This document shows, in pieces, positions 1 to 8,525 of a stretch of 64,000 nt of DNA. The translations under genes were made by a program, and so were the position numbers. Location of the stretch: assembly GCF_900112245.1 (NCBI RefSeq), contig NZ_FOYX01000001.1, positions 731,856 to 795,855 on the forward strand. The letters are read 5' to 3'. Each line of letters opens with the position of its first letter. Position 1 is the first letter of the stretch. The notes under the pieces were generated by a model. That model saw nothing but the letters and a program-made list of their open reading frames with translations. It was not told the origin of the DNA and ran no database searches. Source of the DNA: Maribacter stanieri. GTDB taxonomy: Bacteria > Bacteroidota > Bacteroidia > Flavobacteriales > Flavobacteriaceae.

Positions 1-945
1 GGTATTGATGGTAATACTTTTAGGCAACAACACACTGTAAGTGCTAACTACTATTTTAAATTTAAGGCGGCAGAATTGTCTTATTCAGGAATCTATGGCA
101 GTGTTTTCCCAGGATGGAATTTTGAAATGGATGCCTATTATGCCAATGACCGCTATGTAAGTAACTTCTTTGGTTTTGGTAACGAAACGGTAAATAATGA
201 AGAGGTATTGGATAGAGACTACTACAGAGGAAGAATTAGAACTTTTAAGGCAAGTGCCGGTTTAGCTTACTACAGTCTTAGAATTAAAGGATTGTTTGAG
301 TCTTTTAAGGTGGCCGACAACCCTGACCGACTTTTCACTATCGGTAACTTAAATGATAATGTTTTCGAAAATCAGAATTATGGTGGAGCCGAATTAACTG
401 GAGAATATGATCGTGACGATGCTGGTGATTTTCCTTCCAAAGCTATTTATTTCGGCTTTTCTGGAGGCTATAAAATGAATCTTAACAATAACACAAACAA
501 ATTTGGATACGCTTCTTTAAAAGTTGGTTTTGATCACAAATTAGAATCAAAAGGTAATTTAGTGTATAGCACCATGGCTGAATATAAAGGTCTTTTCGAT
601 TATAACGATGTTTACTTTTATCATACCCCTTCTCTTGGTGGCGGAAATGGACTACGCGGTTTTAGAGATGAGCGTTTTACCGGTAAATCATACTTTTATC
701 AATCCTCTGATATTAAGCTGAAACTTAAAAGATATGTTACAGCAGTGTCACCAGTTACCATTGGTATGTATGGCGGTTTTGATTATGGTAGGGTGTGGAT
801 GCCAGATGAAAGTTCAAATGTGTGGCACACTTCACAAGGTGGTGGTTTTTGGATCAGCAGCCTGAAAGCGCTAACATTTAATATCGGCTATTTCAATTCT
901 AAAGAAAGTAACCTAATTCAAGTTGGTTTTGGACTTTCCATATAA
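1..945 (+). CDS. C-terminal part of an Omp85/surface-antigen-like outer-membrane barrel protein (partial)
   Basis: The frame is open from the first base of the window, so the gene starts outside it; 314 residues are visible. The sequence alternates aromatic and polar residues in the manner of amphipathic beta strands, and it contains a GGGNGLRGFRDERF stretch followed by a strand-rich end closing in FGLSI, typical of the last strands of an Omp85/BamA-type (surface antigen D15) barrel. In Flavobacteriaceae such a C-terminal barrel is often attached to a calcineurin-like metallophosphoesterase; that part would lie upstream and cannot be seen, so the phosphoesterase idea is inference. The barrel would sit in the outer membrane. 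The next gene starts 50 bases downstream on the same strand and may be co-transcribed. Barrel assignment is fairly safe, exact family less so. Confidence 0.7.
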   Translation, partial: GIDGNTFRQQHTVSANYYFKFKAAELSYSGIYGSVFPGWNFEMDAYYANDRYVSNFFGFGNETVNNEEVLDRDYYRGRIRTFKASAGLAYYSLRIKGLFESFKVADNPDRLFTIGNLNDNVFENQNYGGAELTGEYDRDDAGDFPSKAIYFGFSGGYKMNLNNNTNKFGYASLKVGFDHKLESKGNLVYSTMAEYKGLFDYNDVYFYHTPSLGGGNGLRGFRDERFTGKSYFYQSSDIKLKLKRYVTAVSPVTIGMYGGFDYGRVWMPDESSNVWHTSQGGGFWISSLKALTFNIGYFNSKESNLIQVGFGLSI

Positions 946-995
946 CACAAAATTTATTTTGTACTTTTCTAAAGTATTCCAACCATATAGATATC

Positions 996-2207
996 ATGTC
1001 TTCAATAGTTTCTAAAGCCGAAGTATTTGCCACCGATAAATTAACTGGACATATAAACCCAAATTATCTTTATCATAATCTCAGGCATACACAACGGGTG
1101 GTTGATAGTACCAAAGAATTAATTGAGGGGGAAAATATTAAGGACAATGAAAGTGAATTGCTTTTAGTAGCAGCTTGGTTTCATGACCTTGGTTATACTA
1201 TTACATACCATAATCACGAAGAGCATAGTTGTAAATTGGCTAAAGAGTTTTTAACTGAAAACAATTATCCAACACCATTTATAGAGCAGGTATGTAGCCT
1301 AATAATGGCAACTAAGAAAAATTACTCGCCCGCTAACGAATTAGAAAAAATTATGCGCGATGCAGATTCTTCTCATTTTCATATAAAGAATTATATGGCG
1401 ACTACCGAACTACTGAGAGAAGAACTTTCGTTGTTAGGTATTCAAAGCAATACCCCTGTAGATTGGCGAGAAGAAAACATCAAACTTTTACGCACCAAAC
1501 ATAGGTTTTATACTGACTATGCAATTCGTACCTGGCAAAAGGGAAAGGATAAGAATATTAAAAGGCTTATTAAGGCTAAAAAGAAAAATAATGAACTAGT
1601 CAAAAAAGAGAATTTAAAAGCTCATTTTAAAGGGGAATTGCCCGACAGAGGAATACAAACATTGTACAGGGTTACGTTACAGAGCCATTTAAAGCTTAGT
1701 GATATTGCCGATACAAAAGCGAACATTCTACTCTCTGTAAATGCAATTATAGTTTCTATGGCATTGGCAAATTTAGTTCCAAAATTGGATAACCCTTCAA
1801 ACGATTATCTATTTTACCCAACATTTCTTTTTATAGTTTTCAGCGTAGTTTCTATGGTGATGTCAATTATTGCCACTAGACCCAATGTAACATCTGGACA
1901 GTTTACAGAAGAAGAAGTAACCAGCAAAAAGGTTAACCTGCTATTCTTCGGAAATTTTCATAAGATGAAATTAGAGCAGTATAACTGGGCAATGACAGAG
2001 CTAATTAAAGATAAGGACTATATCTACAGCTCATTAACAAAAGATCTTTATTTTCTTGGGATTGTTCTGGAAAGGAAGTACCGAATTTTACGGTGGACAT
2101 ATACCGTTTTTATGACCGGTATGATTATTTCAGTAATTGTATTTGGTATTGCACTTAAGTTTTATGGTCCGGAAAGAATTTTAGAACTCCCCGTTATGCA
2201 GCCTTAA
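996..2207 (+). CDS. HD-domain phosphohydrolase fused to a Pycsar-effector-type transmembrane domain (PycTM, formerly DUF5706)
   Basis: A 403-residue protein with two parts. Residues about 5-200 form an HD domain: His31 in NLRHTQ, His63-Asp64 in AWFHDLGY, and Asp122 in MRDADSSH give the H...HD...D metal-binding set. Residues about 225-400 match the PycTM effector family: the segment DIADTKANILLSVNAI leads into a membrane helix, a second helix lies near 272-292, then the GNFHKM and YSSLTKDLYFLG segments, and a last helix near 367-388. In Pycsar anti-phage systems PycTM proteins respond to cCMP or cUMP made by a neighbouring cyclase; no cyclase gene is visible here. HD domains are often nucleotide or cyclic-nucleotide hydrolases. 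The protein should sit in the inner membrane with the HD domain in the cytoplasm. The combined function is unknown. Confidence 0.8.
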   Translation: MSSIVSKAEVFATDKLTGHINPNYLYHNLRHTQRVVDSTKELIEGENIKDNESELLLVAAWFHDLGYTITYHNHEEHSCKLAKEFLTENNYPTPFIEQVCSLIMATKKNYSPANELEKIMRDADSSHFHIKNYMATTELLREELSLLGIQSNTPVDWREENIKLLRTKHRFYTDYAIRTWQKGKDKNIKRLIKAKKKNNELVKKENLKAHFKGELPDRGIQTLYRVTLQSHLKLSDIADTKANILLSVNAIIVSMALANLVPKLDNPSNDYLFYPTFLFIVFSVVSMVMSIIATRPNVTSGQFTEEEVTSKKVNLLFFGNFHKMKLEQYNWAMTELIKDKDYIYSSLTKDLYFLGIVLERKYRILRWTYTVFMTGMIISVIVFGIALKFYGPERILELPVMQP

Positions 2208-2215
2208 AAAGGCAA

Positions 2216-2341
2216 TTATATTCCAAAAGCCATTAACAGCACACATAAAAGTATGCCAATGGCTGCAATTACAATAGTAAATTTTAATGCTTTCGCTAAA
2301 ACTGATTCTTTGCTTTGATTATCGACATTTACTCTGGTCAT
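2216..2341 (-). CDS. 41-residue single-helix membrane peptide
   Basis: Reading the minus strand from ATG at 2341 gives 41 residues: a polar start (MTRVNVDNQSKESVLAKALK) followed by one hydrophobic helix of about 20 residues that ends in MAFGI. It fills the gap between the HD-PycTM gene and the rubredoxin gene and is convergent with the former, separated by only 8 bases. The pattern of a charged N-terminal tail and a clean membrane helix is coding-like, but the gene is short and has no recognised family. It could be a small membrane protein or a chance frame. Confidence 0.45.
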   Translation of the reverse strand: MTRVNVDNQSKESVLAKALKFTIVIAAIGILLCVLLMAFGI

Positions 2342-2485
2342 GTGTGGTGGTTTATTTAGTATTATACCACAAAGTTAAAAATTGACATGTTGAAGTTTTA
2401 ACCTCATACACTAATTTCTTATCTCCATCACACATAAACTAATTAGCTGTTTTTGTGACAACTACCACTTTTTAAGTTTATTCGC

Positions 2486-3922
2486 TTAACTCATTTGAAT
2501 CATTGTTTCCTTAAACTTTGCCTTTGGTGCAGAACAAACAGGACATTCATAATCTTCGCCTATATCTTCAAATTTTGTGCCCGCTGCAATATTCAAGGCT
2601 GCATCCCCAAAAGATTCATCATAAACGGTTAGGCAATCTTGACACTGAAACAATGTCTGTTTTGCTTCAACCACCTCCACATTTGTAGTCTCTTCTGCAT
2701 CATCTAAACGACCTAATTGTTCAAAATACATCTTACTCAATTCCATCAACAAACCAGGTAATTCTATCTTATCTATATCTTGAGCGTAAGTAATATATTT
2801 TTGGCTGTTAGGGTCAAAATGTTCAAAATGTAGAACATTGTATGTTGGGCGAACCTCAAAGTCTTTAACAATAGTGGGCAAACTATTCTTTTCAATAATC
2901 ACCGAGGCAAAATGAGAACGTTTACCCACCTCATTGCTAATACCAAATGTTAGACCGTAAGTACTAATATCATTTTGATCAAAACTTCGAACCAAATACT
3001 TCTTTAGCTCCAGCGCCTCGCCATCATCAATAGGCACATGCCAATTCATCTCTAATTGAGAATGCCTTACATTGATTCCTCTTTTACCTAAAAAGCGCTC
3101 TAAGGCTGGTCTGCTAGATTTCTTAATACCTTTTACTACAAAAGATTTCCATGGGGTAATGCAGATTTTACCAATACTATTATCTAGGCAAAAGCCGCAG
3201 AATTCTTTTAAGAAGGATAGGTCATATTTATTGTTTCTCCAATAAAGACCAAGCCAATACATATCTGATCCCAAACGGTTCATACCCTCATAGTATGGGA
3301 AGGTTTGAAAAGGAACTTTTAATTCCTTTTCCATGGTTTTGTTGTTGGTCTCTAAATTCTTGTTCATGACAAAAAACAACTCATCTATGTCCGTAATATC
3401 TTCGTAAATTTCTTCAAACTGTTTAGAGATAGAATTAATATCCCAACTATAAATAAGCACCGGATAAAATGCGGACGATTTCCAGTGTGGTAGTTTAATA
3501 TTCAAATACCAATAATCTTCTTGTTCAGATGCTATAAAGTTGAGGTTACCACTAAAAATAGGAACTAAGCGTTGTCTTGGATCAGTAATATTGATTTTCA
3601 ACTTGGGTAAAAAATCAAATCCTTCTAAAATATATAAGTAGGTAGAACCTTTTAACCAATGGGTCATATCAAAAATATCTGCAGAGACGTAAGAGCTAAC
3701 GATATTCTGAAATGAACGATTAGCAATAATATCTGTATTGAATTTAGAGATACTTTCTAGTTGTTCTTCTTTTGCATCCTTCAGGGGAAACAAAATATCT
3801 TGTCGAGACCCAAAATTTACACTTGTAAGTCCGGCAGACTCCAGCATGGTAATAATATCTTTCAATTCACCAGGAGATGTAACTCCGCCTTTTATCAATA
3901 TTCTATGAAGATCATCATTCAT
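2486..3922 (-). CDS. Siroheme-reductase-like scaffold with C-terminal rubredoxin domain; probable electron carrier for nitrate reduction
   Basis: A 478-residue protein. The last 55 residues are a rubredoxin: C427-x2-C430 followed by C460-x2-C463, with the usual CxxCxxxY and CPxCxxxK surroundings. The preceding 400 residues resemble the ferredoxin-like halves of nitrite/sulfite reductases and CobG (for example KICITPWKSFVVKGI), but the C-x5-C and C-x3-C motifs that bind the [4Fe-4S] cluster and siroheme are absent, so this part should not carry siroheme. The gene follows the nitrate reductase fusion by 11 bases, so the two are almost certainly one transcript. An electron-transfer role for the nitrate reductase is inferred from the rubredoxin and the position. 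Such proteins are usually annotated simply as rubredoxin. Confidence 0.7.
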   Translation of the reverse strand: MNDDLHRILIKGGVTSPGELKDIITMLESAGLTSVNFGSRQDILFPLKDAKEEQLESISKFNTDIIANRSFQNIVSSYVSADIFDMTHWLKGSTYLYILEGFDFLPKLKINITDPRQRLVPIFSGNLNFIASEQEDYWYLNIKLPHWKSSAFYPVLIYSWDINSISKQFEEIYEDITDIDELFFVMNKNLETNNKTMEKELKVPFQTFPYYEGMNRLGSDMYWLGLYWRNNKYDLSFLKEFCGFCLDNSIGKICITPWKSFVVKGIKKSSRPALERFLGKRGINVRHSQLEMNWHVPIDDGEALELKKYLVRSFDQNDISTYGLTFGISNEVGKRSHFASVIIEKNSLPTIVKDFEVRPTYNVLHFEHFDPNSQKYITYAQDIDKIELPGLLMELSKMYFEQLGRLDDAEETTNVEVVEAKQTLFQCQDCLTVYDESFGDAALNIAAGTKFEDIGEDYECPVCSAPKAKFKETMIQMS

Positions 3923-3933
3923 GTCTCGCTGTT

Positions 3934-6900
3934 TTAATTTGCTAATACCAGTTGTTTCTTTAATAAATCTTTTATTTCGGGCTTACAACTTCCACAGCCC
4001 AAACCTGCGCCTGTCTCTGAGCATAATTTATTGAAATCCGAACATCCACCTTTGATGGCATCTACAACATTACCTTCACCAACCTGACTGCAAGAGCATA
4101 CCAGTTTCCCTTTTAAAGCAACAGATGTTGAAGCACCACGCAACAATTCATTCCGTTTTTCAGATAGTTCAATCTCTTCTTCTATCAGTCTTTTAAATTC
4201 TGCAAATTCATTTTTATCACCCAATAAAATGGCACCTTTTAACGTATCGTCTTTTACAATACATTTCTTATAAAAACGCTTACTTACATCCATTAAAATG
4301 ATTTCCTCATAAGTAGCATCGCCAATGGGTGAATTCACCATACCAATACTACAGAGGTCCAGATTTTCGAACTTTAAAATATTCATCAATACCGAACCAT
4401 TGTAAATACTACTAAAGTCTCCAAGAATAAAGTTAGCCGCAATATTTGCTTGTTGCTCAGCAGCTGAAGTAATACCGAAAAGCGAATTTTTGAACTCTGC
4501 TATTTCTCCTAATGCGAATATAGATGGGTCGCTACTTTGCAAATATGAATTTACCACGACACCTCTACGCGTATTGATGCCTGTTTGTTTTGCCAATTCA
4601 ATATTTGGTCTGGTACCGATAGCATACACTATAGCATTACATTGAATAGTACGACCTGTTTTAAGATTTACAGAAAGACTATGTTTTTGGTTCCTATCCT
4701 CAAATACGGTACTTACCTCATTATCGAAATACAGATTTATACCACGCTCCATAACATCTTCTGCCAATAAACGACTTGCAATGCTATCTAGCTGCCGTTC
4801 CATTAATCGTGGTGCACGTTGTATAATACTAATATTGATATTGATTTTTTTCAATGCAGCAGCGAGCTCTAGTCCTAATAGGCCTCCACCTACAATAACC
4901 ACATTTTGGTCTTTTGCCTGTAACCCGGTTTCAGATAAATATTTTCTTAATTTATCGGCATCTCCTCGTTCACGCATCGTAAAACGACCGGGTAATTGTA
5001 TCTGAACATCACTAGGTATAAAGGCTCTACTACCGGTTGCCATTATTAGTAAATCGTACGTATGTTTTTCTCCTTTAGAATCTACTATAATTTTATTTTC
5101 CGAATCTACATTTTCAATTCCTACTCCGGAATGTAATACTACATCTAGCTTTTTCAACTCCCCATCTTTAAGTTTCTCTAAAGCTTCCCAAGAAAGTTCA
5201 TCACTTACATATTCTGGGAGTAAAACACGATTATAAAAAGGGTCTTTTTCTTTTGAAAATACATGAAGTTCATCAATACTATTTTTCTCTCTATATGATT
5301 GTATAAAGCGATATGCCGCAGCACCTGCTCCAATTACAACAACCTTCTGTTTTTCTTTGACAAACTTGGTAACCTCAACGGCACAATACTTAAAATCTGG
5401 CTCTTTTGAAACGGGATCCACTAAATCATTAGTCAGGTTATTTGCCCTACCAAAATCATTGTTCAATACTTTACCCCAATGCATAGGCAAGAAAACAACA
5501 GACTCTCTTATGTCATAATTGAGCTGCACTTTTACTTGTACTTGCCCTCTTCTACTTTTTACTACCGCAATATCACCTTCTTTTATTTTTCTCAAATAGG
5601 CATCTACAGCATTCATCTCTAGATAAGGCTGCGGTATATGGGTCAACAACCTTTTTACCTTACCAGTTTTGGTTCTAGTGTGCCACTGATCACGAACCCT
5701 ACCTGAATTTAATATTAACGGATAGTCATTATCTGTTTCTTCAGATTTATTGTAGAGTGTAGGTGGCGCATTAAAATGTGCCTTTTTATCGTTGGTAAAG
5801 AACTTGCGATCGGTAAATAACCTTGGTGTACCCTTATGTGTTTTATGTGGCACTGGCCACTGAAAACTACCTTCATTGATCAAACGTTCATATGATAGAC
5901 CAGAAATGTCTATTTCAGTGCCTTTTGTCAATAAACAGTGCTCGTCATAGACTTCACTGCTATTCTTATAATCAAAACCTTTATAACCCATTGCCTGTGC
6001 GAAACGCCAAATGATTTCTGCATCTGGTAATGCTTCACCTGGTGCATCTATAACTTTAGGCAAATGACTAATTCGTCTTTCTGAATTGGTCATGGTACCT
6101 TCTTTCTCCAACCAACCTGCTGCCGGTAATAATAAATCGGCAAATTTGGTGGTTTCTGAGTTATGGGATATATCTTGAACTACTACGAATTTTGCCTTTT
6201 TTAAAGCTCTTTCTACTTTGTTAGAATTAGGCATACTTACGGCAGGGTTGGTACATACGATCCAAACTGCTTTTAACTTTCCTTCATCTAGGGCATCGAA
6301 CATTTCTGTTGCTGTGTACCCTGGTTCGGCTTGTATTTCGCCACCTCCCCAAAAATCTGATACTTCTTTTCTATGTGCAGCATTCCCTAAATTTTTATGT
6401 GCTGCGAGTAAGCTTGCCATACCACCTACTTCTCTACCACCCATGGCATTTGGCTGACCTGTCAATGAAAACGGTCCAGCACCTGGTTTTCCTATTTGCC
6501 CAGTTAACAACGATAAGTTTAATAACGAGACATTTTTAGCCACACCAATAACACTCTGGTTCAACCCCATAGTCCACATGCTAATAAATTTTTTAGCATT
6601 ACCAATATACTCGGCAGCTTTGCGAATATCACCAACGGGAATACCACATTTTTTAGCGGCTTCTTTCAGTGATAAGGTAAACGCCATTTCTTTAACCGCC
6701 TCATAATTTACGGTGTGCTTTTTTATAAAGGCGGAATCTATTTTTCTTTTCTCAATTAATCGGCGGGCTATGGCATTGAAAAGAATAACATCGGTACCCG
6801 GTAATATCTGTAAATGTAAATCTGCCCCTGCGCACGTCTGTGTTTTACGTGGATCTACTACAATTATTTTTACCTGCGGATTCTCCTCTTTATGCTTTTC

Positions 6901-7464
6901 TAATCTTCTATATAAAATAGGATGGCACCATGCCGGGTTTGCACCTGCTATCAAGAAGCAATCTGCCAACTCAATATCTTCATATGAAATAGGCACAGAA
7001 TCTTCGCCCAAGGTTTTTTTATACCCTACCACGGCAGAACTCATACACAGCCTAGAATTGGTATCTATATTATTGGTGCCAATGAACCCTTTTGTAAGTT
7101 TATTGATGAGGTAATACTCTTCTGTTAAACACTGACCAGATACATAAAAACCAACACTATCTGGACCATGTTTGGCAATAATACTTTTAAAAACTGCAGC
7201 GGCACGTTCAAAAGCAGCGTCCCAAGAGACACGTTGCAAAGGGTGATTTCTGCTCCATTTCATTTCTGGATACAGAATACGATCTGTAGTATCTTGAGCT
7301 ACGTAATTTAGATTACGTCCTTTGCTACACAGCATTCCTTTATTAGATGGATAATCGGGATTACCATCTACTGAAATAGTTCCTTTTGCGTCAACATCTA
7401 CAAGTATACCGCAGCCTACACCGCAATAGGAACATATTGTTTTATGAGTTTTATTGCTATTCAT
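3934..7464 (-). CDS. nasC: Assimilatory nitrate reductase fused to NasB-like FAD/NAD(P) domain and BFD [2Fe-2S] domain
   Basis: An 1176-residue fusion reducing nitrate to nitrite in the cytoplasm. The start is taken at 7464 (MNSNKT...) because homology begins there; an upstream start at 7581 would add 39 unrelated residues and overlap the operator. Residues 1-710 are a molybdopterin oxidoreductase: C11, C14, C18 and C46 bind an N-terminal [4Fe-4S] cluster, and C140 in SRLCMSS is the probable molybdenum ligand. From about 730 a pyridine-nucleotide-disulfide oxidoreductase domain follows (VVVIGAGAAAYRF and VVIVGGGLLGLELAAAL dinucleotide-binding motifs). The end is a BFD-like [2Fe-2S] domain with CSC and GCGSC motifs. 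In many bacteria the two halves are separate NasC and NasB subunits. The gene is preceded by a perfect TACGTA-N4-TACGTA palindrome and followed closely by the rubredoxin gene. Confidence 0.92.
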   Translation of the reverse strand: MNSNKTHKTICSYCGVGCGILVDVDAKGTISVDGNPDYPSNKGMLCSKGRNLNYVAQDTTDRILYPEMKWSRNHPLQRVSWDAAFERAAAVFKSIIAKHGPDSVGFYVSGQCLTEEYYLINKLTKGFIGTNNIDTNSRLCMSSAVVGYKKTLGEDSVPISYEDIELADCFLIAGANPAWCHPILYRRLEKHKEENPQVKIIVVDPRKTQTCAGADLHLQILPGTDVILFNAIARRLIEKRKIDSAFIKKHTVNYEAVKEMAFTLSLKEAAKKCGIPVGDIRKAAEYIGNAKKFISMWTMGLNQSVIGVAKNVSLLNLSLLTGQIGKPGAGPFSLTGQPNAMGGREVGGMASLLAAHKNLGNAAHRKEVSDFWGGGEIQAEPGYTATEMFDALDEGKLKAVWIVCTNPAVSMPNSNKVERALKKAKFVVVQDISHNSETTKFADLLLPAAGWLEKEGTMTNSERRISHLPKVIDAPGEALPDAEIIWRFAQAMGYKGFDYKNSSEVYDEHCLLTKGTEIDISGLSYERLINEGSFQWPVPHKTHKGTPRLFTDRKFFTNDKKAHFNAPPTLYNKSEETDNDYPLILNSGRVRDQWHTRTKTGKVKRLLTHIPQPYLEMNAVDAYLRKIKEGDIAVVKSRRGQVQVKVQLNYDIRESVVFLPMHWGKVLNNDFGRANNLTNDLVDPVSKEPDFKYCAVEVTKFVKEKQKVVVIGAGAAAYRFIQSYREKNSIDELHVFSKEKDPFYNRVLLPEYVSDELSWEALEKLKDGELKKLDVVLHSGVGIENVDSENKIIVDSKGEKHTYDLLIMATGSRAFIPSDVQIQLPGRFTMRERGDADKLRKYLSETGLQAKDQNVVIVGGGLLGLELAAALKKININISIIQRAPRLMERQLDSIASRLLAEDVMERGINLYFDNEVSTVFEDRNQKHSLSVNLKTGRTIQCNAIVYAIGTRPNIELAKQTGINTRRGVVVNSYLQSSDPSIFALGEIAEFKNSLFGITSAAEQQANIAANFILGDFSSIYNGSVLMNILKFENLDLCSIGMVNSPIGDATYEEIILMDVSKRFYKKCIVKDDTLKGAILLGDKNEFAEFKRLIEEEIELSEKRNELLRGASTSVALKGKLVCSCSQVGEGNVVDAIKGGCSDFNKLCSETGAGLGCGSCKPEIKDLLKKQLVLAN

Positions 7465-7772
7465 TTTATCAATGATAAAGAATGGTTCAGAAGTATACTG
7501 CAAATTATAAAAAGTACGTATAAATACGTATTTTTTTATCGTAAATGTTCTGCGTAATATCGAGTGATCCGCAATTATCACCCTTTAAGACTGAGAATAG
7601 ATCAATAAATAGGAAAGTGAGGTATTGAAATGTTAAAGTGGAATGTTGATAGACGAAACTGTACTGAGAATACTTTTAAGCGGAATTGACTGTTTTAACT
7701 ATGAACATTAGGGAAGTAAATCTGTGTTTGCTTTCCGACACCCACATAGCGAAGTTTTTTGGTTAACTCATT
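7465..7772. other. Intergenic region upstream of the nitrate reductase gene
   Basis: A 308-base stretch between the nitrate reductase start and the stop of the unknown gene at 7773. The part next to the reductase holds a perfect operator-like palindrome (7515-7530) and, just downstream of it on the minus strand, the AT-rich TATAATTTG (7501-7509), a near match to a promoter box. The remaining 200 bases show no convincing gene, hairpin or repeat. Confidence 0.6.
7515..7530. promoter_or_regulatory. Perfect TACGTA-N4-TACGTA palindrome upstream of nitrate reductase
   Basis: Both half-sites are exact and the spacer is TAAA. It lies 51-66 bases before the nitrate reductase start codon. The inner ACGTA-N4-TACGT unit has the same 14-base geometry as FNR and CRP sites, so the FNR/CRP-type regulator at 15094-15852 is the natural candidate to bind it. 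Confidence 0.65.
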
Positions 7773-8486
7773 TTACTTGTCTTCACAATAAAATTCCAAT
7801 AGTTCATAAGTCAATCTCGGAATGTTTTTTCTAGTTTCTCTATCAATTCCTTTTACACTCTGTAATTCCGATTTTAATTTTAAATAAGGATTAGATGTTA
7901 AAAGTCCTGCTGAATTAATATCTTTTCCCAATTCCTCGTTTAATATCGACTTGTCAATTTCAAGATTTTCAATGAAATCAAATCCAGTTTTTAAAAGGTC
8001 ATTATTTTCAAATTGTTTCGCCTGTTTTTGAAGAAACGATTTTCCAAATTCTTTAAAGTCATTGACTATTAGTTCAATGATTTCAGTAGTGGTTTTCACT
8101 CGTCCATTATGAAAGTAGTAAGCTTCCTCCGCAGGGATAATTCCAGTTCCTTTCTTTAAAACAAGCAAGTCTATATGTGGATTAATTAGTCCTGAATTAT
8201 AGCTGTTAGAATTTAAATAATTTTTATTTATTCGTGAGGCTACAGAACAGCTAAAGTTTCTGTCTTTTAGTGCAAAAATTACATGCAGGTATTCATTTAT
8301 ATTTCGACCATTAATTATTCGGGTATTCTGGAATGTGCAACAACCATTTCTATATTCTAAAAAATCAAATTCTGGCAATCCTCGTTCAAATTCTGAAATC
8401 AAAATCTGTTTCATTTGCCCCCTTTTTAATTCAGGTGAGTCATCTTTCTTTTCAATTTTCGATTTGATTTTTAAATACCAGCTCAT
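7773..8486 (-). CDS. Unknown protein (237 residues) inserted in the nitrate island
   Basis: I do not recognise this protein. The start is taken at ATG 8486 (MSWYLKIKSK); a GTG six codons upstream at 8504 is also in frame. It has no signal peptide and no clear membrane helix. The N-terminal half is beta-rich and the second half helical, with several aromatic residues. The general character recalls DUF4304-type proteins of unknown function, but that is weak. It lies between the NarL-type regulator and the nitrate reductase on the same strand, yet nothing in it suggests a nitrogen role. Its neighbours are tightly packed nitrate genes, and 308 bases follow its stop, so it may be a late insertion. 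Function unknown. Confidence 0.65.
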   Translation of the reverse strand: MSWYLKIKSKIEKKDDSPELKRGQMKQILISEFERGLPEFDFLEYRNGCCTFQNTRIINGRNINEYLHVIFALKDRNFSCSVASRINKNYLNSNSYNSGLINPHIDLLVLKKGTGIIPAEEAYYFHNGRVKTTTEIIELIVNDFKEFGKSFLQKQAKQFENNDLLKTGFDFIENLEIDKSILNEELGKDINSAGLLTSNPYLKLKSELQSVKGIDRETRKNIPRLTYELLEFYCEDK

Positions 8487-8525
8487 TTTTTTCAGCTTGT
8501 GCACAACAATAAGGTAGGGGAAACT

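Noticed and set aside
6218-7114. Open frames of 76-133 codons on the plus strand opposite nitrate reductase
   Set aside because: They are antisense shadows of a well-conserved gene with no family features of their own.
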